From positions 1,237,537 to 1,301,536 of the forward strand of contig NZ_HG964450.1 of NCBI RefSeq assembly GCF_000612725.1: a DNA stretch of 64,000 nucleotides, given 5' to 3'. Of this stretch, positions 23,654-32,502 are shown one piece after another (within the stretch, counting starts at the first letter, position 1; every line of letters begins with the position of its first letter). The stretch comes from Mycolicibacterium austroafricanum. GTDB taxonomy: Bacteria > Actinomycetota > Actinomycetes > Mycobacteriales > Mycobacteriaceae. The notes beneath the pieces were generated by a model. It made no database searches and had not been told where the DNA came from. It was given only the letters and a program-made list of their open reading frames with translations. The position numbers and the translations under genes were made by a program.

Positions 23654-25097
23654 CCACCAGTGCCCGGTCGTCCTGATCCTGCGGTGCGGCGATCCGGGAC
23701 TTCACGGTTGCGAACAACACCGCTCCGATCATCCCCAGCACCACGACGCCGATCCAGACCGACCAGTCCAGGTAGCGCTGCTCGAAAGCGACTCGGGGCC
23801 AGGCGATGTTGAGGAACTGGAGCACGGCCCACACCACGGCCACCACCGCGACCGGCAGCGTCAATCCGCGCAGTGAGAACGACGCGGGCTTCCAGACCTT
23901 GCGCAGGACCACCACGAGGAAGCCGATCAGCGGGAACAGGAAGGCCAGATAGAACCCGCCTGCGGTGAAGTTGACCATCAACGAGTAGATGTCTCCTGCG
24001 ACGATGCTTAGCAGGAACAGGCCCGCTCCCAACACCGTGGTGACCAGGATCGCCACCACCGGGATGCGGGCGCGCCCGCGCAGCTGCACGAGTGTGCCGG
24101 CGGCAGGTAGTGCGCCGTCACGGGCGTAGGCCCAGATCACCCGGGACGCCGAAGTCTGCAGCGCCAGGAAGCTGGCCAGGAACCCGATGACGAACAGGAC
24201 CTGGACGGGCTTGGCGATGCCGGAACCCAGCGCGGTGGTCAGCGTCTCGTACACCGGATCGCTGACGGCGCCTTCGGCGACCGCGTCGAGGTCCGGGATG
24301 GCCAGGATGATGGCCAGGCTGGAGTAGCCCACCACCAGCGCGATGAAGGCCAGCGAGAACAGCACGGCCTTGGGTAGGTCCCGGCCCGGGTGGTGCACTT
24401 CCTCGGCGATGGAGCCGGCGCTTTCGAAGCCGACGAAGGACCAGCCGATGAACGCGACCGCCAACAGGAACGGACCGCCGAGGTAGGACCAGAGGTCGAC
24501 GTCGGTGCCGCCGCCTTCGAACAGCACCGACAGCGAGTTCTGCCGGTGGAACATCAGCAGCCACGTGCCCAGCACGACCGAGCCGATGACCTCGGCGATG
24601 ATGCTGCCGATCATGAAGATCTTCAGCGCCTGACGGCCGACCAGGTTGACGGCCGTGCCGGCCAGCAGGATCAGCAGGGCGATCCAGGCCAGGGTGCCGC
24701 CCGACGCTTCTTCGATGCCGACGATGTGGGCGACGAAGCCGGCCGCGCCCAGCGCGACGGTCGCCATCGCGATCACCAGCGTCCACATGTAGACCCACCC
24801 GGCGAACCAGCCGTACGTGCTGCCCAGCAGGCGGCGGGACCACTGGTAGATGGATCCTTCCAGCGGCCAGCGCGACACCAGGGTGGCGAACACCAGGGCC
24901 ACCAGGAACTGTCCGGCGAAGACCAGCGCGAAGCCCCACCAGAAGCTCGGCCCGGCGGCCGACAGGGCCAGGCCGAAGATGCCGTAGAGGGCGACGATCG
25001 GCGAGATGAAGGCGAAGGCGAAGGCGAACGCCGACCCCAGCGAGAATTCGCGGCGCAACTGTGGCGGCTGCTCCGCCGGGCTGACCGATATCGACAT
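23646..25097 (-). CDS. APC-superfamily amino acid/amine permease
   Basis: 483 residues, about 12 hydrophobic helices. The first helix FAFAFAFISPIVALYGIFGLALSAAGP contains the APC unwound segment; SRWPLEGSIYQWSRRLLG and GFESAGSIAEEVHHPGRDLPKAVLFSL are conserved APC loops. It should import an amino acid, polyamine or guanidino compound by proton symport. ATG 25097 is preferred to a longer frame starting at 25163. It is the first gene of the leftward operon, divergent from the PucR regulator. Confidence 0.87.
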   Translation of the reverse strand: MSISVSPAEQPPQLRREFSLGSAFAFAFAFISPIVALYGIFGLALSAAGPSFWWGFALVFAGQFLVALVFATLVSRWPLEGSIYQWSRRLLGSTYGWFAGWVYMWTLVIAMATVALGAAGFVAHIVGIEEASGGTLAWIALLILLAGTAVNLVGRQALKIFMIGSIIAEVIGSVVLGTWLLMFHRQNSLSVLFEGGGTDVDLWSYLGGPFLLAVAFIGWSFVGFESAGSIAEEVHHPGRDLPKAVLFSLAFIALVVGYSSLAIILAIPDLDAVAEGAVSDPVYETLTTALGSGIAKPVQVLFVIGFLASFLALQTSASRVIWAYARDGALPAAGTLVQLRGRARIPVVAILVTTVLGAGLFLLSIVAGDIYSLMVNFTAGGFYLAFLFPLIGFLVVVLRKVWKPASFSLRGLTLPVAVVAVVWAVLQFLNIAWPRVAFEQRYLDWSVWIGVVVLGMIGAVLFATVKSRIAAPQDQDDRALVDD

Positions 25098-25177
25098 GGC
25101 ACGAACTATCACGCCGGACATCCACCGACGCCAGTGGTTGACGCGAAGACGCCAAGATCGCACCGTGGCAGGGGGCC

Positions 25178-25201
25178 GGCGTTGAACGATCGCACAACGC
25201 C
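25178..25201. promoter_or_regulatory. inverted repeat in the permease-PucR promoter region
   Basis: GGCGTTG (25178-25184) and CAACGCC (25195-25201) with a 10-bp spacer, in the 142-bp gap between the divergent permease and regulator genes. Position and symmetry suit a PucR binding site. Confidence 0.45.
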
Positions 25202-25239
25202 GAGCCGCCGGCGTGTGACGGCCGCGTTACGCTCCGTGG

Positions 25240-26619
25240 ATGTCGGAGGTGCACGCTGAACCAGCTGCACCGACCCTGCGCGACCTCGCGACGGCCGGGC
25301 TCGGCTTGTCGGTTCCCGACGGCACGGCCCAGGAGCTGGATCGGCCCGTCAGCTGGGTGCACACCACCGAGATGCGCGATCCGTCCCGATACCTGCGCGG
25401 CGGTGAGTTGGTGTGCACCGTGGGCATCAGCCTGCACACCGACCAGGACTGTGCGACGTTCGTCGACGCGCTGTCACGGGCCAGGGCTGCCGGCGTGTGT
25501 TTCGGGGTGGGCGACGAGCACGACGCCGTGCCCGAGGCGCTGCTGGCGCAGTGCCGGCTGCACGGTCTGCCGCTTTTGGTGGCGCCGCCCAGTGTGCCGT
25601 TCAGTGTGGTCAGCCGCTTTGTGGCCGAGTACTGGCTGGGGTCGGAGATCGCGGTGGCGCGGGCCACCAATGCGCTGGTGCCTGAACTGCTTTCCTCGCT
25701 GCGCCGGCACGATTCGCCGCGGCAGCTGCTCGACAGCGCCGGGCAGCTGCTCGGCTGCTACTTCCTTCTGGAGCCCGAAGGCGGCGCGGACTCCGACGAC
25801 GACGCGGTGACGGTGCCGGTGCCCGGCCTCGGCACGCTGGTGTGGGTGGGGCGGGGCGATCATCCGGAGCCCGCGCTGCTGGATCTGATCGCGCGGTTCG
25901 TGCGCGCCGCGCAGGGCGAGCGCGACATCGAGGCCGCACTGGCCCGGGAGCGGGTGGGTCAGCTGCTCTCACTCGTGGAGCGGCGGATGTTGTTGCCGGA
26001 CGCGCTGAGTCAGCTGCTGGAGTGGCCGGGGTTCTCCGCCGGTGAGATCGCGTGCTCGGCGTGGCCTGCCGGTGCCGGTGCGCTGGTGTCGATGGCGTTT
26101 CCGGACGCGTTGATCGGTGACGCGCCGGATCTGTGCCTGATGCTGACGGTCGGGGCGCTGGAGGTGACCGACGATCTTGCGTTGCCGACAGGGCATTCGG
26201 CACCGGTGCCGTTGACCGACATCGGGTCGGCGATCGCGCAGGCCCGCATCGCGTTGACGTTGGCCGAGCACCGCGGCGGGCGGGTCGGGCCGGATCAGTT
26301 GAGCACGCTGGAAAGCCTGTTGGAGCAGTTGCCGCTGGCGCAGCTGGCGCCATTCAAGCAGCTGTTGATCGCCCCGCTGGCCGAGTTGGACAGTCAGCGC
26401 GGCACCCAGCACGTGCGCACGCTGCGAGTATTCCTGGCGTGCAACGGATCCCTGAGCGAAACCGCCAAGGAACTGTTCCTGCACACCAACACCGTGCGGC
26501 ACCGGCTGTCTCGGATTCAGGAGATCACCGGGCGAGACCCGTTGCAGCACAACGACCTGACGGCGTTCGTGATCGGGTTGTGGGCAGCCGACCGGGCGGA
26601 GCGGCCAGCCGGGTTGTGA
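25240..26619 (+). CDS. PucR-family transcriptional regulator
   Basis: 459 residues. The N-terminal PucR ligand-sensing region contains VSWVHTTEMRDPSRYLRGGELVCTVGISL (residues 38-66), the family hallmark. The C-terminal HTH_30 domain reads TLRVFLACNGSLSETAKELFLHTNTVRHRLSRIQEITGRDPLQ. Related regulators respond to purines, amino acids or GABA and often activate the adjacent catabolic operon. Divergence from the permease operon and the shared inverted repeat support that role here. ATG 25240 directly follows the promoter gap. Confidence 0.88.
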   Translation: MSEVHAEPAAPTLRDLATAGLGLSVPDGTAQELDRPVSWVHTTEMRDPSRYLRGGELVCTVGISLHTDQDCATFVDALSRARAAGVCFGVGDEHDAVPEALLAQCRLHGLPLLVAPPSVPFSVVSRFVAEYWLGSEIAVARATNALVPELLSSLRRHDSPRQLLDSAGQLLGCYFLLEPEGGADSDDDAVTVPVPGLGTLVWVGRGDHPEPALLDLIARFVRAAQGERDIEAALARERVGQLLSLVERRMLLPDALSQLLEWPGFSAGEIACSAWPAGAGALVSMAFPDALIGDAPDLCLMLTVGALEVTDDLALPTGHSAPVPLTDIGSAIAQARIALTLAEHRGGRVGPDQLSTLESLLEQLPLAQLAPFKQLLIAPLAELDSQRGTQHVRTLRVFLACNGSLSETAKELFLHTNTVRHRLSRIQEITGRDPLQHNDLTAFVIGLWAADRAERPAGL

Positions 26620-26880
26620 GGGTGCGGCGGCCCACCGCTTTTATACACCCGCACCTTCGGCACGGGCTCGATGCCGTGTCGGAGGCTGGTCCGATCGCTT
26701 CTCTCCGGCCGGACCGGCAAACCCCAGATTTCTGGGATGGTTTCGGCCTTTGACGGCCCATAACTTCGACGCCGCAATGATCTGACGCTGTGGGCCAGAA
26801 GGATCGTGGACGCCCGTGCACCGCCGCACGGTGATGGCGACCCCATCCGGTCTGCGGCCCGCGACAGGGGTGGGAAGAGC
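26620..26880. other. intergenic region after pucR with possible terminator hairpin
   Basis: 260 bp without a supported gene. CCCAGA (26723-26728) and TCTGGG (26731-26736) form a tight palindrome within a longer weakly paired stretch (about 26708-26748, GGCC at both ends), a plausible terminator for pucR. The remainder should carry the promoter of the PE-PPE-domain gene. Confidence 0.4.
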
Positions 26881-28365
26881 ATGGGCAGACATTCGAAGGT
26901 TTCCGGAATCGGTTGGGCAGCATGGGTTACGAGTGGAATCGCCGTGCACGTGACGGTTGTCGTCGCCTGCACGTATGTGAGCGGCGGCCCGTTGGCCGCC
27001 ACCGACTTGGCAGCGGCCACCAGCATCTTCGTCGATGGTTCTAAACCGATCCTGGGAGGACGTGAGGACGGGGTGCCGTTCTACCGGATGGCCGACTCGT
27101 TCAAGGGCGGCTATAGCGGCCCGGAGTACATCGAGAACTTCGTCATCTATCCGCGCAGCCTCGGCGCGCTCACCGGCTGGGGCGATCCGACCTACGACGA
27201 CTCCGAGGACGAAGGCACCGTCAACACGATCGACGCGGTCCGGAATGCCAAGAAAGACACCGCGTTTCGGGCCGGTGATCCGATTCGCATCGTCGGATAC
27301 TCGCAAGGAGCAGGAGCAGCCTCGGCCGCGATTCCCGAGCTGGAAGGCGGCGAATTCGCTGACGACAACATTCAGTACGTCCTGGCAAGCAACCCGTCCC
27401 GCAACGACGGCGGCATCCTGACACGGTTTCCGAAAGGGACCTACCTGCCGATCATCGGGGTGTCCTTCGGTGACGGGGTGAGCACGACCGACCCGGATAC
27501 CGACGTCGTGCAGGTGACCAAGCAATACGACGGCGTGGCAGACGCGCCGGACTACGTGCTGAACGTCGTCGCCGACGTGAACGCCGTTCTTGGCTTCGCC
27601 TACCTGCACTCCGGCTACTACAAAGACGTCGAGCGCGTCGACCCCGAGACCCTCGACCCCGACGACCCGCCGGCCGGAATGCTCGTCTCCACCAACGCCG
27701 CCGACACCGTCACCGATGTGGTGCTCGAGGCGCCCGAGGGCGAGCTGCCGTTGACCATGCCGCTGCGCCAACTCGGTGTGTCTGACGACGTGGTTGTTGC
27801 ACTCGACCCGTTCCTGCGCTCGGTGATCGAGACCGGCTACGACCGGCCGGTCGGGTCGGGCGAGTATCCCGACGAACCGGAACCGTTCAGGTTGGTGCCA
27901 CCGGCCGATCAATGGGAGTCGGACGCCGCATCTGTCGCCGAGGGGCTAGCGGAGACCAAGCGCCGCCTCGCCGCGCTGCGCGACACCGACACGGGCGCAG
28001 GCCAAGACGCGAGCGATGACGACGCCGGGCCACTCGCGACGGGATCAGAGGACGCCGATCGGCACGACCGCCGCACGCCGTCATCGGAAGTCGACACGAC
28101 GGACACCATCCACGGCCCCTCATGGTCGGACGAAGACGCGACCGACGACACCGACAGCGGCAATCCCCAGAAGGTCGGCCCATCCTCCGATCACGTTGGC
28201 TGGAACCAGATATCGCGGGCATCCGCCCTATCGCCGGGAGCGGACGCTGCCGCCGGCACGCCGCCAGCCGAGTCCACCGCGCACCCGGATGACGATGCCC
28301 GCCGATCGCCCGAGTCGGAGCCGCTGCAGCGCAGCGAGAAGACCCGCCGTCGCGGGGCATCGTAG
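26881..28365 (+). CDS. secreted PE-PPE-domain serine hydrolase with acidic tail
   Basis: 494 residues. Residues 12-45 (GWAAWVTSGIAVHVTVVVACTYV) are a signal or anchor helix. The PE-PPE alpha/beta-hydrolase domain follows: PEYIENFVIYPRSLGALTGWGDPTYDDSEDEGT and the elbow RIVGYSQGAGAAS with nucleophile S141, then QYDGVADAPDYVLNVVADVNAVLGFAYLHSGYY. The domain normally sits C-terminal to PE or PPE modules; here there is none. The last 150 residues are hydrophilic and Asp/Ser-rich. Such enzymes are esterases or acyltransferases; Cut-like CmaL is one relative. The ATG at 26881 follows GGGAAGAG. Confidence 0.8.
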   Translation: MGRHSKVSGIGWAAWVTSGIAVHVTVVVACTYVSGGPLAATDLAAATSIFVDGSKPILGGREDGVPFYRMADSFKGGYSGPEYIENFVIYPRSLGALTGWGDPTYDDSEDEGTVNTIDAVRNAKKDTAFRAGDPIRIVGYSQGAGAASAAIPELEGGEFADDNIQYVLASNPSRNDGGILTRFPKGTYLPIIGVSFGDGVSTTDPDTDVVQVTKQYDGVADAPDYVLNVVADVNAVLGFAYLHSGYYKDVERVDPETLDPDDPPAGMLVSTNAADTVTDVVLEAPEGELPLTMPLRQLGVSDDVVVALDPFLRSVIETGYDRPVGSGEYPDEPEPFRLVPPADQWESDAASVAEGLAETKRRLAALRDTDTGAGQDASDDDAGPLATGSEDADRHDRRTPSSEVDTTDTIHGPSWSDEDATDDTDSGNPQKVGPSSDHVGWNQISRASALSPGADAAAGTPPAESTAHPDDDARRSPESEPLQRSEKTRRRGAS

Positions 28366-28501
28366 GAAGGGATCGAGCGGATCCGTCGAGGCCTGATTAG
28401 GTTGCTGGACAACGGGGAATGCGGGCAGCCGGACCACCGGCGCTAGCGCAGCGTTGACCGGTGCCACACGACACGAGTCCGGTCGGCAGGCCGAAGCCGT
28501 G

Positions 28502-29812
28502 CTAGTTGTTGCTCGTTGGTGGTGGGGGTTGGTAGGGGTGGTACCACTTCCATTGGGCGCGTTCTCCCGAGGTTCCGGGGTAGGGGTTGACCTCTGGTGG
28601 TGGTGTGGTCGGGGGCCGCGCCAGTGACCCCGGTTGCAGTGGTCGGCCGGTGTGGTCGGTCACGAGCAGTTGGTGGGCGGGTCCGGTGATGGTGATCAGG
28701 CCGCGGTGGTGGGTTCGGTGGTGGTAGGGACAGACCAGGACCAGGTTGTCGAGTTCGGTGTCGCCGCCGTCTTCCCAGTGCACGAGGTGATGGGCGTGCA
28801 GGCCGCGGGTCGCGCCGCAGCCGGGGACCACGCAGGTGCGGTCGCGGTGCTCGAGGGCACGGCGCAGGCGGCGGTTGATCGTGCGGGTGGACCGTCCCGT
28901 GCCGAGGGGCCGGCCGTGGCGTTGGAACCAGACCTCACAGGTGGCATCGCAGAGCAGAAAGCGACGTTCCTCGTCGGTGAGCAGCGGACCCAGATGCAGG
29001 GCGGCGACCCGCGTGTCGATATCGACGTGCACGACCACGGTGGTGTGCTGACCGTGCGGGCGGCGGGTGGCTTCGGCATCCCAGCCGGCCTCGACAAGCT
29101 CCATGAACGCCTCACCGGCGCTCGGCCACGGCGGCAGCTGCACCCCACGGTCACCGTCACCGTCGCCGGTGGGGTCGGTGCCGTGGTCGCGAGTGTGTTG
29201 GGCGATCAGCCGGTCTTTATGCGACTGCAGGGCCGCGGTGAATCTCGCGGACTGCTCATGCGGCAGCTTGATCCGCCAGTAGGTGTAGTCGGCGTCGCAG
29301 GTGCTGGTGATCTCCGGCCTGGGCACCGGAGCGGGTTCGGGTTCCTCGTCCGCGTCGGCGAACGGATCGCGCACCGGTTCGGGATCGGGTCGGGGTTCGG
29401 ATTTGACCGCGGTGCGCAACTGGCTGACCGAAGCGCTCGCCGCCAGGTGCGCGTAATGGGCATCAGAGCCCTGGCCGGCGTGTTCGGCGATCACCGCGAC
29501 CTGGTCGAGGGAAAGACGGCCCTCACCCAAGGCCGTCACGCAGCGCGGGAACTCCTCGAGCCGGTCGGCGACCGTGGTGATCGTCTTGGCGTTGTGCGGC
29601 GAGCACCCGGTCTTCCACGCGACCAACGCCGCCACCGACCGCGCCCCGGTGATCCCGACAAGCCCGTCACGGTCGATCTGCGCGGCGATCTCCACGATCC
29701 GCCCGTCAATGGCATTGCGCTGCCCCGCCAACTCCGAAAGCTCCTCGAACAACACCTCAAGCCGCTCCGACTGAGTGCACCCAGCAGGCGAATCAACCAC
29801 GGTCGAGGACAT
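28502..29812 (-). CDS. DUF222/13E12-type HNH endonuclease protein
   Basis: About 436 residues from ATG 29812. The N-terminal DUF222 domain (SERLEVLFEELSELAGQRNAIDGRIVEIAAQIDRDGL, then GCSPHNAKTITTVADRLEEFP and LSLDQVAVIAEHA) is that of mycobacterial 13E12 repeat proteins. The C-terminal HNH motif is CVVPGCGATRGLHAHHLVHWEDGGDTELDNLVLVCPYHHRTHH, with intact Cys pairs and His residues. These multicopy proteins are thought to be mobile-element-associated nucleases. It marks the left border of the accessory island. Confidence 0.87.
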   Translation of the reverse strand: MSSTVVDSPAGCTQSERLEVLFEELSELAGQRNAIDGRIVEIAAQIDRDGLVGITGARSVAALVAWKTGCSPHNAKTITTVADRLEEFPRCVTALGEGRLSLDQVAVIAEHAGQGSDAHYAHLAASASVSQLRTAVKSEPRPDPEPVRDPFADADEEPEPAPVPRPEITSTCDADYTYWRIKLPHEQSARFTAALQSHKDRLIAQHTRDHGTDPTGDGDGDRGVQLPPWPSAGEAFMELVEAGWDAEATRRPHGQHTTVVVHVDIDTRVAALHLGPLLTDEERRFLLCDATCEVWFQRHGRPLGTGRSTRTINRRLRRALEHRDRTCVVPGCGATRGLHAHHLVHWEDGGDTELDNLVLVCPYHHRTHHRGLITITGPAHQLLVTDHTGRPLQPGSLARPPTTPPPEVNPYPGTSGERAQWKWYHPYQPPPPTSNN

Positions 29813-29824
29813 GACCCCAGTCAA

Positions 29825-30490
29825 ACACGAGGCACCGACAAGTTTCGGCGTCGCGAAACCTCAATGCCGGCCGTTGAGTGCGACTCAGCCGCAGCCGATC
29901 TGACGGAGTACTGGTAGGTGCGGGTTCGCAACGGCGCCATGGTGATGTCGGGATCGATCGCGATCAGCTGCCGTAGTCGAGCTTTCACGTGGCTCAGAAG
30001 GTTTTCTGACAGTTCACCGTTGGGACCGGCTATTCTTTGGCACGATCCCGCAGAGCCAATCGGCGGCGAGGACAACTGCCCAGGTCTACAAGTTCCAGGC
30101 TGGCGCTGATGCTCAGGATTCTGGTGCCGTGCCGCTCGGCGATCTCGGGGGATGCGGGACCTTTCTCCAAATAGCGGAACACTTCACCATGCCGCGCTTC
30201 TCCGCCATGGAAACCGCCTCAGGCCCAGAACTCTAAGCGGCAGTGAGCCGGGACCTCGGATCAGCGCGAGTGGTACTCAGGACGAGCACCAGCCGACCTG
30301 CAGAGGCTCGGCCCGCCACCAGTCACAGAGCCGGTTCAGTTGCGGGCGGTACCGGTCGCATCCCCTTCCAGCTGCTCGCACCGATCGTGCGAGGGACTGG
30401 TGTCCTGAAACGGAATCGGGTATATCTGCGTGCCCGCTTTCAAGCGAAGCGGATAGCGTGACGAGCGGCCACCCAGGAGGGATTGAAGAA
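29825..30490. other. about 660 bp without a supported gene
   Basis: The region between the HNH gene and the OGG-fold gene. Short leftward and rightward frames exist, but they show no family resemblance and poor codon bias. Base composition is somewhat lower in GC than the core genes. The last part must hold the promoter of the OGG-fold gene; AGGAGGG at about 30475 is its Shine-Dalgarno. Confidence 0.5.
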
Positions 30491-31174
30491 ATGACACAAG
30501 ATGTTCCGCCGTCCTTGGCGGCAGTGCTCGCGGAACCCGCTGTTCCACAACGCCCGTTCCCCTGGAACCGCTCTGCCTGGGCCACGGGAATGCACGACCT
30601 GCCTGACGTGCAGCGGGTACTCGATTCGCTGCCCGACGGAGTCGATCGAAATCTGGTCCGTGAGGTCGTTAACTCGCAGCTCAGTGACGGCCAAGTTCTT
30701 CCAGCCTTCGTCAGTGCCATGATCTGGGGTTACGGCGACAGCGGCTACGGACCGACTCGAGTCCGCTGGGTACTGACAGGCATCAAGACTGGCGCCCGCG
30801 ACGCGCCGGTGCGGGGTGATGTCGTCGAATCGCTCCGTGCCGCTGTCGACACTGTGCGCATCCAGGGGCCTGTCGAAGGCTTCCGGTACATGAACAATGA
30901 GGGCCGGGTCAAGCATCTCGCTGGCGCGTTCTTCACCAAGTGGCTGTACTTCGCCTCTGCGACCACCAGTGCTGACGATGCCAATGCGGCGCCCATCCTG
31001 GACCGGCAGGTACAGGTTTGGTTGAAACTGGAGGCCAACCTGTTCATCGATATTCACCGCACCTCGGACTACGGGCGCTATCTCGACGTCCTACGAGCCT
31101 GGGCCGCTGCCTACGACCGCACCCCGGTGCAGGTCGAGAAAGCGATCTTCGGGCTGGCGACCGGACGTACCTAA
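30491..31174 (+). CDS. OGG-fold (8-oxoguanine glycosylase-like) protein
   Basis: 227 residues from ATG 30491, with AGGAGGG nine bases upstream; the longer open frame to 30152 has no coding character. The body (FPWNRSAWATGMHDLPDVQRVLDSLPDGVDRNLVREVVN, FVSAMIWGYGDSGYGPTRVRWVLTG, VEGFRYMNNEGRVKHLAGAFFTKWLYFAS) resembles the small proteins of the 8-oxoguanine DNA glycosylase OGG-fold family found in actinobacterial accessory regions. The HLAGAFFTKWLYF region would correspond to the helix-hairpin region. Enzyme activity is unproven. It lies 90 bp before a GIY-YIG nuclease gene, suggesting a DNA-processing pair. Confidence 0.6.
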   Translation: MTQDVPPSLAAVLAEPAVPQRPFPWNRSAWATGMHDLPDVQRVLDSLPDGVDRNLVREVVNSQLSDGQVLPAFVSAMIWGYGDSGYGPTRVRWVLTGIKTGARDAPVRGDVVESLRAAVDTVRIQGPVEGFRYMNNEGRVKHLAGAFFTKWLYFASATTSADDANAAPILDRQVQVWLKLEANLFIDIHRTSDYGRYLDVLRAWAAAYDRTPVQVEKAIFGLATGRT

Positions 31175-31264
31175 CAGCCGAAAAAGCACGATCAACTGCG
31201 GCACGTGCCGGCCTTGCCGCACAGTTCGTACTCACCATGCGCGTCCGCCCCTAGGCTCACCGCC

Positions 31265-32194
31265 GTGGGCAATGAGAAGCGCAAGCATGTTTCCACCAAT
31301 CAGGGCCATTCACACGATGCCGGTGCCTTCCTGACACTCGGCCATGTGCTCGCCGCGATCGGCGCCGAGCATGCCCCGCCTATCCGACTGGATGACATCC
31401 GAGTGATTCGACACAGCTTCAACACCGGCGAAGCTTTGGGACTCAGAGGCCCCGAAGATCTGACTGAGGACAAGGTCCGGGAATACACACGATTCCAAGG
31501 CATCTCACCCCGGCAGTTTCCCGCGAACCCTGAGCGACACTGGGTGGTGCTGGTCGCCGACGGAAGGCGGCGCTCCCGGTTGTGGGGAACGTTCGAGAAT
31601 CACGGCGAGATCGTCGCAGAGCGCACGGCGGAGGCCCGATTCTTTGATCTGCGTCGCAGCGACATTCTGAAACCACTTGTAAACCGGCTCGTCGTCGAGT
31701 GGGACACTCCGCGGGTCTGGCACCGACGGGCAGCAAGCGCAGCAGACATGCCCGTTCTCGAGATCGCCGACCGCGACAAGGTTCCGTTTCCGGGGTTCGA
31801 CAATGTGCTACTTACCTTTCACGACCTCGGTGAGATGCTGTCAGACCCACGGTATCGCGACTGGCAGGTGGCGCTGTCGCAGGTGCAAGGCATCTACCTG
31901 ATCACCGACTCGTCCAACGGCAAACAGTATGTCGGGAAAGCCGATGGCGCGGAACGCATTCTGCAGCGCTGGAAGTCCTATGCGCAGGACGGTCACGGCG
32001 GCAACCGCGCCCTGCGAGACCTCGCCAAGATCAGCATCGGTCTCGGCAGCGGCAAGACCGACCACGCGCGCCACTTCCTGTTCAGCATCCTGCGGGTGTT
32101 CGGACCAAGCACGTCGTCATCGGAAGTCGACAAAGCCGAATCTCACTACAAGGACGCTATGATGACCCGCAAGTTCGGCCTCAATCGCAACTGA
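31265..32194 (+). CDS. GIY-YIG nuclease-domain protein
   Basis: 309 residues from GTG 31265. The C-terminal GIY-YIG domain starts VQGIYLITDSSNGKQYVGKADGAERILQRWKSYAQDGHGGNRAL (about residues 205-250), with GIY, YVG and the catalytic Arg region, and ends with ESHYKDAMMTRKFGLNRN containing a Glu in the expected place. The first 200 residues are a separate domain (LDDIRVIRHSFNTGEALGLRGPEDLTEDKVREYTRFQ), which I do not recognise but which resembles N-terminal regions of actinobacterial restriction-like GIY-YIG proteins. Probably a DNA endonuclease acting in defence. Confidence 0.75.
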   Translation: MGNEKRKHVSTNQGHSHDAGAFLTLGHVLAAIGAEHAPPIRLDDIRVIRHSFNTGEALGLRGPEDLTEDKVREYTRFQGISPRQFPANPERHWVVLVADGRRRSRLWGTFENHGEIVAERTAEARFFDLRRSDILKPLVNRLVVEWDTPRVWHRRAASAADMPVLEIADRDKVPFPGFDNVLLTFHDLGEMLSDPRYRDWQVALSQVQGIYLITDSSNGKQYVGKADGAERILQRWKSYAQDGHGGNRALRDLAKISIGLGSGKTDHARHFLFSILRVFGPSTSSSEVDKAESHYKDAMMTRKFGLNRN

Positions 32195-32252
32195 TCGGGT
32201 TCACGCACCACGTCTCAACCGCACCGCCGACAAAGACAAGGGGCCCGATCCT

Positions 32253-32500
32253 TCAGCTGTCCTGAATCGCGAGCACTTCAGGGATCTGCAACATGGCCTC
32301 GTCATACCCCGCCTGGGCCGCATCGTCGGAGACTGCCCGAAGTATCGGAAACAGCCACCGGCCCTGTCCCAGTATCGGATACTTTGGCCGGTTGGCTCGC
32401 AGCGGTCGTCCACTTTAGGTCGACCCCATCAAGGTGATCCACCTTGCCGTCATGGGAGACGATGTGTCCGCGTTCAGCGTCGAACTCGCCGGCCGACGAT
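32253..32500 (-). pseudogene. possible broken coding remnant downstream of hsdR
   Basis: Right after hsdR on the same strand, one frame reads EFDAERGHIVSHDGKVDHLDG and continues for about 40 residues, then coding character moves to another frame reading YPILGQGRWLFPILRAVSDD and ending AIQDS before a stop at 32253. The two pieces look like one small protein interrupted by a frameshift. I recognise no family. Confidence 0.3.
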
Positions 32501-32502
32501 CG

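Noticed and set aside
28442..28456. 15-mer GCTAGCGCAGCGTTG shared with 56726-56740, near both PE-PPE genes
   Set aside because: A match of this length is expected by chance in 64 kb of GC-rich DNA and there is no further similarity around it.
29821..30075. 84-codon leftward frame beside the HNH gene
   Set aside because: No family resemblance, no good ribosome-binding site; kept only as part of the gene-free region.
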